Source: Lewinella sp038528965 | Lineage (GTDB): Bacteria > Bacteroidota > Bacteroidia > Chitinophagales > Saprospiraceae | DNA length: 64,000 nucleotides | Assembly: GCA_038528965.1 (NCBI GenBank) | Contig: JBCBEC010000035.1 | Coordinates: 13,040 to 77,039 of the forward strand | Direction: 5' to 3' | Shown: one piece after another, positions 35,310 to 46,400 of the stretch | Position numbering within the stretch: position 1 is the stretch's first letter | Layout: each line of letters begins with the position of its first letter | The notes under the pieces: model-generated | Database searches by the model: none | Told to the model about the DNA's origin: nothing | What the model saw: only the letters and a program-made list of their open reading frames with translations | Translations under genes and position numbers: made by a program

Positions 35310-35838
35310 ATTGTTTCCACCTGCAGGTAAATAAATTATTTGTGTTTTAATTTATTCTTTCTTATCTTTAGCAAGTTAGTCTAAGGTAGAATCCCTATTG
35401 AACTACCTCATCTCAAAACGACAAGACTAACCCATCAATGTATATGCTTGTTTGCCGATGGATGCCGCTTTGCTAGCTATTGTATTAAGCTAGCTTAAGT
35501 AATCAGAGTTGGTCCATCTTTATCGTGGCCGTCGCTAAGGCTATAGCCACCAAAGGCAATAAGCAGGCGTTTGCAAACAACCGCATAGGGAATGAATGGT
35601 TGGCAACAAATGCTTTTGATCCCAAATAAGTCGGTTTGGGATTTCGGAGGAGAGTAGCACCTGGCAAGGGAATGAGCTACTCATACCGAGCTTTCTAAAT
35701 AGCTCAATGAACACCATGCTGGGTTCTGTTTACGGAATAGTAAATAGAACGAGATATCAGGTTTTGTGCTGCGCTGGCTGTTGCCAGTAGCGGAATAGAA
35801 CCGGTGTGTCCTGAATCCGAGGAGGATTTGGGATTTTC

Positions 35839-35880
35839 GGTGAACCGGACCATAAGGGTGGGACCCGCCCAACGGGCGGG
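35839..35880. repeat. Dispersed 42-bp repeat, copy B
   Basis: Matches 1046-1087 in the same orientation with a single substitution, again ending in the CCCGCCC / GGGCGGG hairpin. A GTGTGTCCTG word also lies about 25 bp upstream in both copies, so the related region may be longer than 42 bp. Confidence 0.7.
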
Positions 35881-35909
35881 TTGAATCTAGGTGTAACCCG
35901 TGGCCGTCG

Positions 35910-36023
35910 CTAGAGGCTATCCGCTATTTGTAATTCACCAATATCTGAGAGCAACTGGTGAATGAGTTTACGCAGCACTCGTGCCGCTTTTGGCTCATTT
36001 TCAATAATAAGTGCCCGTGTCAT
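35910..36023 (-). pseudogene. N-terminal remnant of a LytTR-type response regulator
   Basis: From an ATG (complement of 36021-36023) the frame encodes MTRALIIENEPKAARVLRKL, then IHQLLSDIGELQIADSL and a TAG at 35912-35910. The opening is that of the REC domain of Bacteroidota LytTR regulators (MxRALIIEDEPxAAxxLxxLL). The receiver is cut after helix 1; the phosphoacceptor Asp and the DNA-binding domain are gone. Confidence 0.7.
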
Positions 36024-36609
36024 AGCTAGGAATTGGTCCAAAGGTCAAAATAAGGAGTTTTTAGTTTAACCGGTAATGTTGCTTAATGGTGCCTTGTTTT
36101 ATCCGTTCTGATGGGGAGATGCTGCCGAAACAAGATATCCTTCTTATGCAGGGGGCTACCGGATATGTGAATAAACTATTCAGGGCGAGTGCATCATTGA
36201 AACTAAGAGCGTATTGCTGCTGGCTATTTGATGAATGCTGATTCTATTGCCTTAGTTGAGGTAGTTTGAACAAGCATCCTTTTTCTATTCTTAAGTTTCC
36301 CGCGATTTTAAAATTACTGATTTGTAGAAGCTACATAGATAGCAAAGAAGAAATTGCGACATACTTTTTTTTATCAAGTGTTAATCTTCTTTTTTTTCGG
36401 ATGGTTAATTTGCAATTAACAGTTATTTTTTTTAATATTCATAGGCCCACTTATCTGACGCTATCATGTCACATTTTTACCCTTTTTCTGCATTATACTA
36501 TTCACTCTATTCTTTGTTGGACCCTTATAAGTATTAGTTATCCAGTTAGTTGTATTGCTATCTGTGGTTGACTATTGCTTGAAATTTCAATAATCAAATT
36601 TAAGTTACT

Positions 36610-38802
36610 ATGCTTTTTAAGAGGCTTAGTGATAACGGATTTCTAATGCTTGGATTTAGCTTTATGTTGTCGTTGAATGCTCAGAAAATACATGGTCAAA
36701 ATTTAAATATACCGTTGGAGGATCAGCAGTTTTTTTCCAGGATGAAGGAAAAAAGTATCACTGCTAATGTGCTGGCCACTAGTGATATTTTGGGAGGATT
36801 TAGTCAGCTTCCAAGTGATTTTAACTTGGATCTAGGGGGTGATCCAGGACTAGGACTTGTATTGCTCCAGAATAACTTCGTGACCACCAATTCAGATGGC
36901 GACAGCTATATATGGAACGAAATTGGATTGAATACACAAATTAAGGCGGCTGGCTTTCCCTTAGAATTAGGTGGGACCCTCCGTGCATTTGATGGAGAAA
37001 TATCTTGGGAACGCTCTACGGTTACGGTCAACTTTGATGTTGACCGAATGCAACAAGAGAAGTTAGCTGAGTTTTTTGGTAGTACGCAAAGCCTTGAGGA
37101 GCTTACAGATCATGAATATTTTGATTTGAGTCTGGATGATAAAAAAGTATTAGTAAGCGAGGCGTTATTTTCTTATTATCAAAAATTAATTACTTCTGAC
37201 CAAGTATTGGCATGGCGTGAGGAATTAGCTGACTTAGAGCGACAACTACTTGAGCAGCAAAGTGAGTTGAGCGATACCCTTACCCAAGCCATACCACCCA
37301 TTTCAGCCGAGGAATTAGACGATCTACAAGCCGACTATACTGGGTTAGCTAATACGCTAAGTCAGTTAGAGGAGCGCTACCAACACCATAAAGAGCAAAT
37401 CCAGGAAATTCCTTACCAGGAGATGCTCCGTTTGAAAAGTAAGTTTGCTGATATTACAGCGGCCATAATCGAAACTGGCGACACCAAAATCCTTACCCCA
37501 GATTGGGATGCTCCCTCCCCGCCAATAAAACTACAATCTTTCGATGTGGGGAATTTTCACTTAGAACAGCGAGATTTTGTCTCTAGTTCTTTGCCGGTAC
37601 GTGGACTGAGTACTCGTTTCGAGATTGCTGGTTTAGAAATTGATGTAGGCTACGGTAGGCAAGCATTTACGGATTTTTTTCTGCCCTCCAATGGTATTCA
37701 GTACTGGGATGAGAATCGTGCGAACAGTGTTTTGAATAGCAATATCAATTGGACGCACGACAAAGGGGCGTTTTCTGTTTCTTGTCTACGCATGGGGGTA
37801 AATGGCGTACCGTTTACTGAAGGTATTGCCAGCAATCGAGTTAACTGGGTATATGGAGTATCTGGGGCATACCATCTTGGTGAGAAGCTACTGGTTGAAA
37901 CGAAGCTTTATCAATCGCAGCTCACTCAGGAAAATAATAATTCTACACCGGGCGAAATGGGTGTAACGGACAATTTCGCCGGAAGTTTTACCCTACAGTA
38001 TCAACCCAAGTCTCAGATAAAAATAGGAACTGGCTATTTCCGTACGGGGCCAGCTTATGTGTCCCTGGCAGATCCATTTCAGCTATTAAACACCGAGGGG
38101 ATAGAGACAACGGCAGTTGGTCGTTTTATGAAAAATCGACTGCAATTAGATTTGTTGCACCGATTAGGACAACCAATAAACGCAGTGGGGATAAATGGCG
38201 ATTGGCGCCGTCAGCAGGTTCGGGGGCGAGCTACTTATCGTGCTAGTGAACACCTCCGCTTCGGCCTTCGCTTTTACCCGAACACTTATCGTCTCCAAAA
38301 TGCGGAGGAAGAGGTCAATAATCGGCAGGATATTTTCATGGGAGAGGCTATGACCAACTTCAATCTGAACGAACGAACGCTTCTTACGGGGCAAGCTATC
38401 ATCTCCAACTTCGTACAAGGTATTTTTCTACAAGATACTGCTGTGTATTCCCAGACTCTTAACACGAATATTGGCCTTACGCTGCATCGACTAGAAAGTT
38501 GGAGTGTGATAGGGAATATACTTTTTGATGCTTCTGGGGACGCCCTGCGTTTGTCCACTGCTGTGTCCTACCAAATGGACAATTGGCAGTTTGGACTGTC
38601 CGCATTTAGAAATGAAGACGCCAATACGAATACACAGTATGGTCTCACGGGCAATATTCGGGGGCAACTTTGGTCCCAGACCCATTGCACACTCTCACTG
38701 ACTAATATCAATAACGTTCACGATCACGAAAATTTGTTGGCCTCACCCGCCTTCGCCTGGAATTGGGTAGGTCAATTATCACTGTCTTATCATCTACAAT
38801 AA
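36610..38802 (+). CDS. Predicted outer-membrane barrel protein, first gene of the RHS toxin operon
   Basis: No named family is recognised. The 730-residue protein has an N-terminal signal (up to about KIHGQN), a strand-rich region, a coiled-coil-like helical section (about 195-290; LADLERQLLEQQSELSDTL and LSQLEERYQHHKEQIQ), and a C-terminal half (about 330-730) of alternating hydrophobic strands ending LSLSYHLQ, typical of an outer-membrane beta-barrel. It is followed after 6 bp by the next gene of a tight operon that ends in the RHS toxin. A role in exporting or anchoring the RHS proteins is suggested only by this linkage. Confidence 0.65.
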   Translation: MLFKRLSDNGFLMLGFSFMLSLNAQKIHGQNLNIPLEDQQFFSRMKEKSITANVLATSDILGGFSQLPSDFNLDLGGDPGLGLVLLQNNFVTTNSDGDSYIWNEIGLNTQIKAAGFPLELGGTLRAFDGEISWERSTVTVNFDVDRMQQEKLAEFFGSTQSLEELTDHEYFDLSLDDKKVLVSEALFSYYQKLITSDQVLAWREELADLERQLLEQQSELSDTLTQAIPPISAEELDDLQADYTGLANTLSQLEERYQHHKEQIQEIPYQEMLRLKSKFADITAAIIETGDTKILTPDWDAPSPPIKLQSFDVGNFHLEQRDFVSSSLPVRGLSTRFEIAGLEIDVGYGRQAFTDFFLPSNGIQYWDENRANSVLNSNINWTHDKGAFSVSCLRMGVNGVPFTEGIASNRVNWVYGVSGAYHLGEKLLVETKLYQSQLTQENNNSTPGEMGVTDNFAGSFTLQYQPKSQIKIGTGYFRTGPAYVSLADPFQLLNTEGIETTAVGRFMKNRLQLDLLHRLGQPINAVGINGDWRRQQVRGRATYRASEHLRFGLRFYPNTYRLQNAEEEVNNRQDIFMGEAMTNFNLNERTLLTGQAIISNFVQGIFLQDTAVYSQTLNTNIGLTLHRLESWSVIGNILFDASGDALRLSTAVSYQMDNWQFGLSAFRNEDANTNTQYGLTGNIRGQLWSQTHCTLSLTNINNVHDHENLLASPAFAWNWVGQLSLSYHLQ

Positions 38803-38808
38803 TCGTCT

Positions 38809-39903
38809 ATGCAACGCTTAATATATACACTGGCACTAGTGGTATCATTAACCCGTATCTATGGGCAGGTATCCATTATAGCTCCCCCAATAACGCCACC
38901 TTTTTCTATGGCGCAATTATACGAAATGACGGTGACGAATCTTGGATCGGAGCCAGTAGCAGGACAGTTCAGCACCGTTTTATTCGAAATTGGAGGACAA
39001 GAACTCCTGTGGCTTGAGGCAACGGTGGCGGGCCTGTCTCCAGGTGCCCCCATTCAGGGACAAGATTTAGTTTGGAGTCCTCCCAGCTATGGGAATTCAC
39101 CGGCGGCCCAGGCCTTACGCCTGTCTTCACAACTCCCTCCGGGAGAGTATCGCTATTGTTATCAATTTGTGGAGCGAACATCTGGACAGGTACTTGGTGA
39201 ATTCTGCCAGGAATATGTTGCGGTGTCCGCTGTAGATTTTGAGCTTGTTGCTCCTTTTGATGGTGAAGAAATACTAAGCTTCTTTCCGATGCTGATCTGG
39301 GATGCGTACTGGAATAGTATTAGTAGCCCTGATGGTACTTACCGTTTGCGCGTAAAACGCAGGCGCGATGGCCAATCTGCCATTGAAGCCATGGCGACTA
39401 ATCCAATACTTTTCCGCACTGAATTCCTGCCTAATAATCTACTGAATTATCCAGCAAGCGCTCCGGTACTGGAAGAGAACCAGTCCTACGTGTGGCAGGT
39501 TGTTGCGATTGCTGGCAATGGTGAAGCAGTAGCCAATAGTTCCATTTGGACTTTCAGGATAGGAGAAAGAGAAGTTTCAGTAAACCCGAACGGTCGTAGT
39601 GCGGGGAGTTTTCCGCTCTTAAGTCCACATTCCAAAGCGGTAGTCTATCAGAATCGGGGTGGTAAACTGCGATTTGCTTACGATAATTGGGAAGGTAAGG
39701 CCAAGTTAGACTACACGATTGTCGGGTTTGGAGACCTCCGCGAACGCTTAAGTGATCTGCCCGAAATAGCCTTGATTCCCGGCCTAAATACCATCGAACT
39801 CAGTATTGGCCAGATCGGACAATTTGCTATGGGCCGGAAATATAATCTGGTGGTTTTTGATACCCGAGGCACACATATTCTCCAAGTACAATTAAGCGAA
39901 TAA
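38809..39903 (+). CDS. Secreted protein with FN3-like domains in the RHS operon
   Basis: The 364 residues begin with a signal peptide (MQRLIYTLALVVSLTRIYGQ). Two beta-sandwich-like regions follow: about 25-145 (YEMTVTNLGSEPVAGQFSTV, PPGEYRYCYQFVE) and about 150-255 (LMIWDAYWN-like PMLIWDAYWN ... SYVWQVVAI), then a smaller strand-rich tail. The pattern is like a Bacteroidota T9SS-associated FN3 protein, but there is no sorting domain. Gaps of 6 and 5 bp to the neighbours show one operon. Function unknown. Confidence 0.65.
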   Translation: MQRLIYTLALVVSLTRIYGQVSIIAPPITPPFSMAQLYEMTVTNLGSEPVAGQFSTVLFEIGGQELLWLEATVAGLSPGAPIQGQDLVWSPPSYGNSPAAQALRLSSQLPPGEYRYCYQFVERTSGQVLGEFCQEYVAVSAVDFELVAPFDGEEILSFFPMLIWDAYWNSISSPDGTYRLRVKRRRDGQSAIEAMATNPILFRTEFLPNNLLNYPASAPVLEENQSYVWQVVAIAGNGEAVANSSIWTFRIGEREVSVNPNGRSAGSFPLLSPHSKAVVYQNRGGKLRFAYDNWEGKAKLDYTIVGFGDLRERLSDLPEIALIPGLNTIELSIGQIGQFAMGRKYNLVVFDTRGTHILQVQLSE

Positions 39904-39908
39904 ATGCT

Positions 39909-40445
39909 ATGAGACAACTTATGTCACACCTTCTAGTGGTTGTGGGGCTTGGGTTAGTGTTGGCTTGCTGTACAAAAAGCCGGACCAGTACTGATCAGCC
40001 ACTACCTCAAAAAAATGGCTTTACCTATCAATTGTTCGGTGTACAGAAGCACGAAAGTGGTGGGGCAATTTTTGGTATTGAGGAGGGATTCTGCAAGATT
40101 AATTTAAGAGTTGTAAGCGCGAATGCTTCCGTTAATTATACCGAAATGATTGCCAGAATGAATCCGAGAATGGATGCCTCCCAGGTGCATCATTTAATCA
40201 ATTATGACTTAGAGCCTCACTTCAGCTTAAAGGTCAATCAGCAACAATTTGACTGCGCGCATTATCAAGTGGAGTCCATTGTTTCAAATGCTGATGGACA
40301 ACGCATTGTACTCTGGTTTAATTTGAACGATTTAGTAGCCAATGGAGCTACAACACCCACCGATGCCACGCTACAGTTTAACGATCCAGTATTCAATCAC
40401 GATATGGCAAGTCTGCCATTACTAATCTCCGCCGCAAAAATCTAG
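39909..40445 (+). CDS. Lipoprotein in the RHS operon
   Basis: The 178-residue protein has a lipoprotein signal ending LGLVLACC, so it is anchored in the inner or outer membrane. The remainder forms an unrecognised domain with regular strands (FTYQLFGVQKHESGGAIFGI). It is 4 bp before the 2039-residue gene and 5 bp after the FN3-like gene. It could be an assembly or retention factor of the RHS machinery; this is inference. Confidence 0.65.
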   Translation: MRQLMSHLLVVVGLGLVLACCTKSRTSTDQPLPQKNGFTYQLFGVQKHESGGAIFGIEEGFCKINLRVVSANASVNYTEMIARMNPRMDASQVHHLINYDLEPHFSLKVNQQQFDCAHYQVESIVSNADGQRIVLWFNLNDLVANGATTPTDATLQFNDPVFNHDMASLPLLISAAKI

Positions 40446-40449
40446 TTTC

Positions 40450-43400
40450 ATGTATCAGCGCAAAAAACTCCTCCGTCATTCTATCCGCCTTTGGATCCTC
40501 ACCCTACTCTTGCAGACTTTTGCCTTGCCGCTGGCGCAAGCCCTGACTAGCGGTCCTTCCCAACCAGAAATGACCTCCCTGGCTGCTGTAGGGACTACGG
40601 ATATGGTTGATCTGTTTACTGGAGATTTTAATTACCAAATTCCCTTAATGGATGTGGAGGGTTACCCTATTACCCTCAATTATAGCAGTGATGTAACCGC
40701 CGAGGAAGAAGCCAGCTGGGTAGGGTTGGGCTGGTCACTAAATCCGGGATCGATTAACCGCGAGGTTCGGGGCTTACCAGATGATTTTAAAGGTGATTTG
40801 GTGGATCGTACCCTGAATATTAGGCCCGATCGAACGGTGGGAGTTGGGGTTAGTCCTGGATTAGAAGTAATAGGGTTTGAACCCGGAGACATCTACGGTT
40901 CCATCTATTACAACAATTATCGCGGATTTGGCACCTCTCTTTCCTTGTCACCCTCTTTGGGACTTGGTCGGTTATTTAGCCTTGGATTTACCCTTTCCGG
41001 TGATTCCCAGCAAGGTGCAGGTGTGGGTATTGGTATTGGTGCGCGACTCAACAAGCGAGGTTATAGCTTGAATACGGCAGCGAATGTGAGTTCCAGACAA
41101 GGACTTCGTCGACTTACTTTAAATGGTAAATCTGGACTCAAGAACAAAGGGGCACGTCCCATGTTCGGAATCGGTATTGGTGTCTTGTCCAATGGTTTTG
41201 CTTATGCCCCCATCGGAGAGATTCCAATGCAAAATACTTCCTTTCGGTTTCGTGGAACCTTTGGTACCGAAATATTCTCAGCCCACCCCAATATTAGTAT
41301 TGATGGTTATTACTCTAGTCAGGCCCTAAGTACCGATAGGGTAAGTTCTCCCGCCTTCGGAACCTTGTACGCCGAGGATGGACAGAATGTAGAAACTGCC
41401 CTGACAGATTACAACCGGGAAAATTATGGCACCTACGAACAATCTCTACCCAATCTGCCACCAGTGGTAGGGACGTACGATTACTTCAGTGCATCGGCTG
41501 CGGGTATCTCCTCTTCTTTTCACATCAATCGTAGCCAAGTTGGATTGTTTTCCCCAACCAAGAGAGTAAACAATGATGTTGGAGCGACCCTGGGTGGTGA
41601 ATTTGGCTTTGGTGCCCTCGCGCGCTTTGGTTTGGACGTAGACCTCAGCGCGAACTTCTATGAACGCAAGAAATGGACAAACTCGAATGCGGTAGCGAAT
41701 ACCCTACAGTTTCATGAAACCAATCAGGATGGAGAAGCAGCCTACTTAGCGACTACCGGTGACATGGGCCTAAGTGACAATAACTTTTACCAACAACTAC
41801 AAGCGAATCGACCCATTCACACCGAGATTAGAAGTGATATCGTAGCCACGGCAGCCGTCAATAAGTGGGAGATTAACAACATTTCACAAGCTAGTATAGG
41901 AAACAATGTTGGTCGTCAGCAACGACACAAACGCACGGTTTCCGTAAGTTACCTGACCGCCCGGGAAGCAGCGGAAGGTGGGTTGGATAAACAGCTTCGC
42001 AATTATCCCGAAAACACCCTGGTTTGCCCTAGTTGCTCTACCACGCAGGCAAGTACTCTGCCACGCTTTGATGATGCCAACATGGCGGAGTATCGCCAAG
42101 GTCATCATATTTCTGAGATCACAGTAACCCAAGCGGATGGTACCCGCTACGTGTACGGACTGCCTACCTATAATGTGAGTCAGGAGGATGTGACGATTAG
42201 TGTGGAGAGCGGAGCCCCAGCTTTGCTTGATCCCGCTGATCCCGATTTTGGTCTGATTGAATACAGCGGTACAGAGGCATCCACTAATAATGCATCGGGG
42301 CGGGATAATTATTACGAAAAGCAAGAAACACCGGCCTACGCCCACGGGTATTTGCTCACTGCCGTTCTGTCGGCCGACTATCAGGATGTTACCGGAGATG
42401 GCATAACGGATGATGATCTGGGAACTGCTACCAAGTTCAACTATACCCGGGTGAGTGAATCCTACCAGTGGCGAACCGCCGTGTCCAATTCTGATCAACT
42501 CGCTACAGGCTCCGCAGGGGTGGCTCGTTACGTGGAGGGGAATAGAGCAGATGATTTGGATGACAAGGCTTCCTATAGTTACGGTGCTAAAGAGCTTTGG
42601 TACTTGCATTCGATTGAAAGCCGTAGCATGCTGGCTCATTTTCTAACGGCCATTACAGATGATCCTACCACATCCGGCAACGAAGCACAGGCCGCCCGAC
42701 TTGATGCGGTAGGGATCAATAGCAATGGCCTGATAGCGGATGCACCAGCCGATACGACTTCGCAGCGAACGCGCCGACTTCAGGAAATACGGCTCTACAC
42801 GAAGTCGGAAATTGCAAGAGCCAACGCCGCCAGTCCGCTAGAACAGCCCGAACCGCTAAAGACCGCTCATCTCTCCTATGAGTATACACTTTGTACGAAT
42901 ACGCCCAACTCAGTAGCCACTAATGGTGCGAAGCTCACGCTCAAAAGTGTCGGTTTTACTTTTGGCAATAGTAAAGCAGGACTCCTTCATCCCTATCGCT
43001 TCAATTACCGGGCGGAAGATGTGAGCGGCGATACTACTGTTGATTACCAACAAGCTTGGGTTAATCGCTGGGGGTATTATCAGAACAATCCCACTGCCTT
43101 CCCCAATCAAATGGATTTCCCTTACGCTTTACAAGATACGAGCAGCGCTCAGGCTCAAACTGCCCTTTGGAATCTGGATGAGGTCACCTTACCCTCCGGA
43201 GGAAAAATCCAAGTCACGTACGAATCAGATGATTATGCCTACGTACAAAATAAGCGTGCTGGTCGGATGTTCTTTGTCGAGGGCTTTCAATCCAGCACCA
43301 CAAGTTTGGACGAGCCCATCAGTAGAGACCTCTATGGTGATGATGGCGAAGACGACTTAGATCTGGTGGCCGTAGTAGATATTGAGGAAGCAAGAGGCGA

Positions 43401-46400
43401 TTTAGAGCGCATTGCCAACGGGGTTCCCTTGACGAATTTGAGCGCTGCTCAGATCAGACAATTCTTCTTCGCAGATATGGAGCAACTCTACTTTAAATGC
43501 CTATTGAGGCTGATCCAGGATACCACCAAGAATAACTATGTAGCGGGTTATGCCGATATCGAATTTTCGAGCTTGAAGATCGTAGAGGATACCCAGAACC
43601 CGGCCAAGCTTAAACTGCTGGTGGAGTTAAAGCCTGTCCAGCGCAAAGCTTCCGTTCACCCTATTACGCAAGCCGGCCTACAGAAACTTCGTCTGGAAAT
43701 CCCGGAGCTTATCTATCCAAGTATTTCTCTCGAGGGTTCTACTGCTGAAATTGTCGTTGATGCCATTGGAGCTTTGGTTAGCGCTATTGGCCCATTGGGT
43801 GAGTTGTTCCGCAATTTCGAACGCCACGCTATGCGCAATAATTGGAGTAGAACACTGGCAAGTGGCACTAACGCTATGGTGCGCCTCGCTGATCCTAGCT
43901 TCCAGAAGTTTGGCGGAGGTTCAAGAGTAGCTCGTTTAGAAATCAGTGATGCCTGGCAAGAAAGTACAGGTATTGCGGGTACGGGAGCTACTTATGGCCA
44001 AACCTACGAATACCAAATAGAAGAGGAAATAAATGGCGTGAAACGTATGATTAGCTCCGGCGTAGCCGCCTGGGAACCGCTCTTAGGTGGAGAGGAAAAC
44101 CTGGGGCGCAAACCTGATGTGTACGAAGATCGCAATCACTTAGCCCCTTCTAACTATTTTTACATAGAGGCCCCCTATGTAGAATCGCTATTTCCCGCCC
44201 CTGTGATTGGTTACCGCCAAGTAAAAGTGGAGAGCGTCAATAATGCCGAAGATGCCCGAACCGCAACCGGTTGGACGATTCATGACTTCTATACCGCTAA
44301 GGAGTTTCCCACCTTCGTAAAGGTCACTCGTAAGGATGAAATACCCATTACCTCCATTCCACTCATAGCACCTTTCACCAACTTTGAAATGGAAAAAATG
44401 GCGGCTACTCAAGGGTACGTAGTGGAAACCAACGATATGCACGGTAAGCCCCGTTCCATGCGTACTTACAACGCACAAGGGGCTTTACTGGAGAGTACGG
44501 ATTACCAATATCTGGTAGAAGATCCGGAAGCCGAGGAACTTCGGTTGAAAAATACAGTGCAGATCGTCAATAAGCAGCGCGATATTTCTACTGGTTCTAT
44601 TGGATTGGAAGTAAATCTCTGGCAAGAAATGAGCCAGGAAGACACTTATGTCAACGCCGGTGGCGTAGAAAGTCAAGTGGATGTAGTGTCTTTACCGCTT
44701 CCGTTTCCGCTTTCAGCAATAGCATTTCCGATTGTCACCGTATATCCCAGCTTAAATTCTAGCATTCGGCAACTGCGTACCAGTGTCACAACTAAGCATA
44801 TTCGCCGCTACGGCATAGTGGAAAAAGTCATTGTGACTAAGCATGGTTCTTCCCTGGAGAGCGAAAACCTGCTCTACGACGAAGAGACCGGACAGGTGCT
44901 TTTATCCAGTACCGAAAATGAATTCCGGGAAAAGGTATACACCTGGAACTTCCCCGCCTATTGGGCTTACGATGGGATGCGGCCCGCTTACGAGAATATT
45001 AGGGCGGAACTGCCCGCCATTACGGTAGATAATAGCGGACTCAGCAACCTACCCACCGGAAATGAATACTGGACACATGGGGATGAGGTACTACTGTACG
45101 ACCCCGCACAAGACCCCGTGCAATTTGAATCCGGTCCCTTCTTCCTTTATCAGGCAGATACCTTAGGCCAGCCCTACTGGCTGATTATTAAAGAAAATGG
45201 TGTCGCAGCGGACTATAGTAACCCCATGAGTGCCCTGGTTATTCGCTCTGGTCAGCGCAATCAATCTATGGCTCAGATGCAAAGCGTTATGCTGCTAGAG
45301 GATCCAAGAGTTATACCGATGGGTGAAAGCCTCCCAACGAGTATTCGCAATCCAGATAGTTTGGATGTCATTCAAGCCTCCGCAATAGAAATGAATAACC
45401 GATGGTCCTTTAATTGTGATCAGGACCCGCGTACCGCTAATCCAGCAACTGATGAGGTCACCTTTGGTAATGTCTTCCTACGTGGTATCGAAGGGAACTG
45501 GCGCTTGAGCAACGAATGGACGATGTACAATGCCGAGGCTCGAACCAAGGTCGACTTTACCACCAGTCATCCCATCGAGAAAAGTGTTGCCCAAAAAGTA
45601 AGTGGGATATCTGTAGACTCCATGTTCTGGCGAGAACAAAACGGCGTTTGGGAACCTAATCCCAATCCGGATTGGCTAAAAACCACTGAGGTGTCCTACT
45701 ACAATCGGCTGGGTCAACCACTACAAAGCAAAGATGCACTCGATATTGCCAGTACGGTACAATTTGGTTACAATAATGTTGCTGCTGTTGCTACGGTAGC
45801 CAACGCTGAATTACGTGAAATCGGCTTTGAATCTTTTGAAGATTACTATTTTGATAATGCCGGGGAGCAGTTCAACACACCGCGACACTTCTATTTATTA
45901 TCTCCGCTTTATGATACCACCGATCAGCAAATGCTGACGGAGGAATTTGCGCATACCGGCCGTTATTCCCTACGCTTAAATGCGGATCGGAGCATTCGTT
46001 TTCCGCTAGCTAATGCCGACTGTTCGGATAAGGACTATAAGGGTTCCTACGGATTAGAGCTGGATTGTGACGATTGTTTACCGAGGTTTAGTCCCTACAT
46101 CGGGCGGGAGTACCACTTTAGCGGTTGGATAGCTGATAATGGAACGCTCGATTGTGCACTTGATTTGGCCGGTGCTTCGCTGGAGTTCCGCTTTTTCAAC
46201 TCCACTCAACAGCAGGTAGGTACTACCCAAACACCAGCTACACTAAGAGACCCCGTTGACGGTTGGGTCCGGGTACAAGGGGCCTTCCTTATTCCAAGTG
46301 GAGCAGCAACACTAGAAGTCACGCTCAAAGCCAGCTCGGGAGGAAATACCTTCTTTGATGACCTACGCATCATGCCCGAAGATGCCGTAGCCAAGGGTTT

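Larger units (their letters stand above)
35310..36609. other. Long intergenic stretch with gene debris
   Basis: These 1.3 kb hold no intact gene. They contain one copy of the 42-bp repeat (35839-35880), a broken response-regulator start (35910-36023), and two copies of the word CGTGGCCGTCGCTA with a following AGGCTAT (near 35524 and 35898). The right 350 bp are AT-rich and presumably carry the promoter of the toxin-island operon. Confidence 0.6.

Noticed and set aside
36266..36571. 101-codon open frame before the toxin-island operon
   Set aside because: AT-rich, Phe/Leu/Ile-rich composition without a recognisable domain, in a region expected to hold a promoter.
41884..42639. 251-codon minus-strand frame opposite the 2039-residue gene
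   Set aside because: Antisense shadow of a well-supported coding frame.
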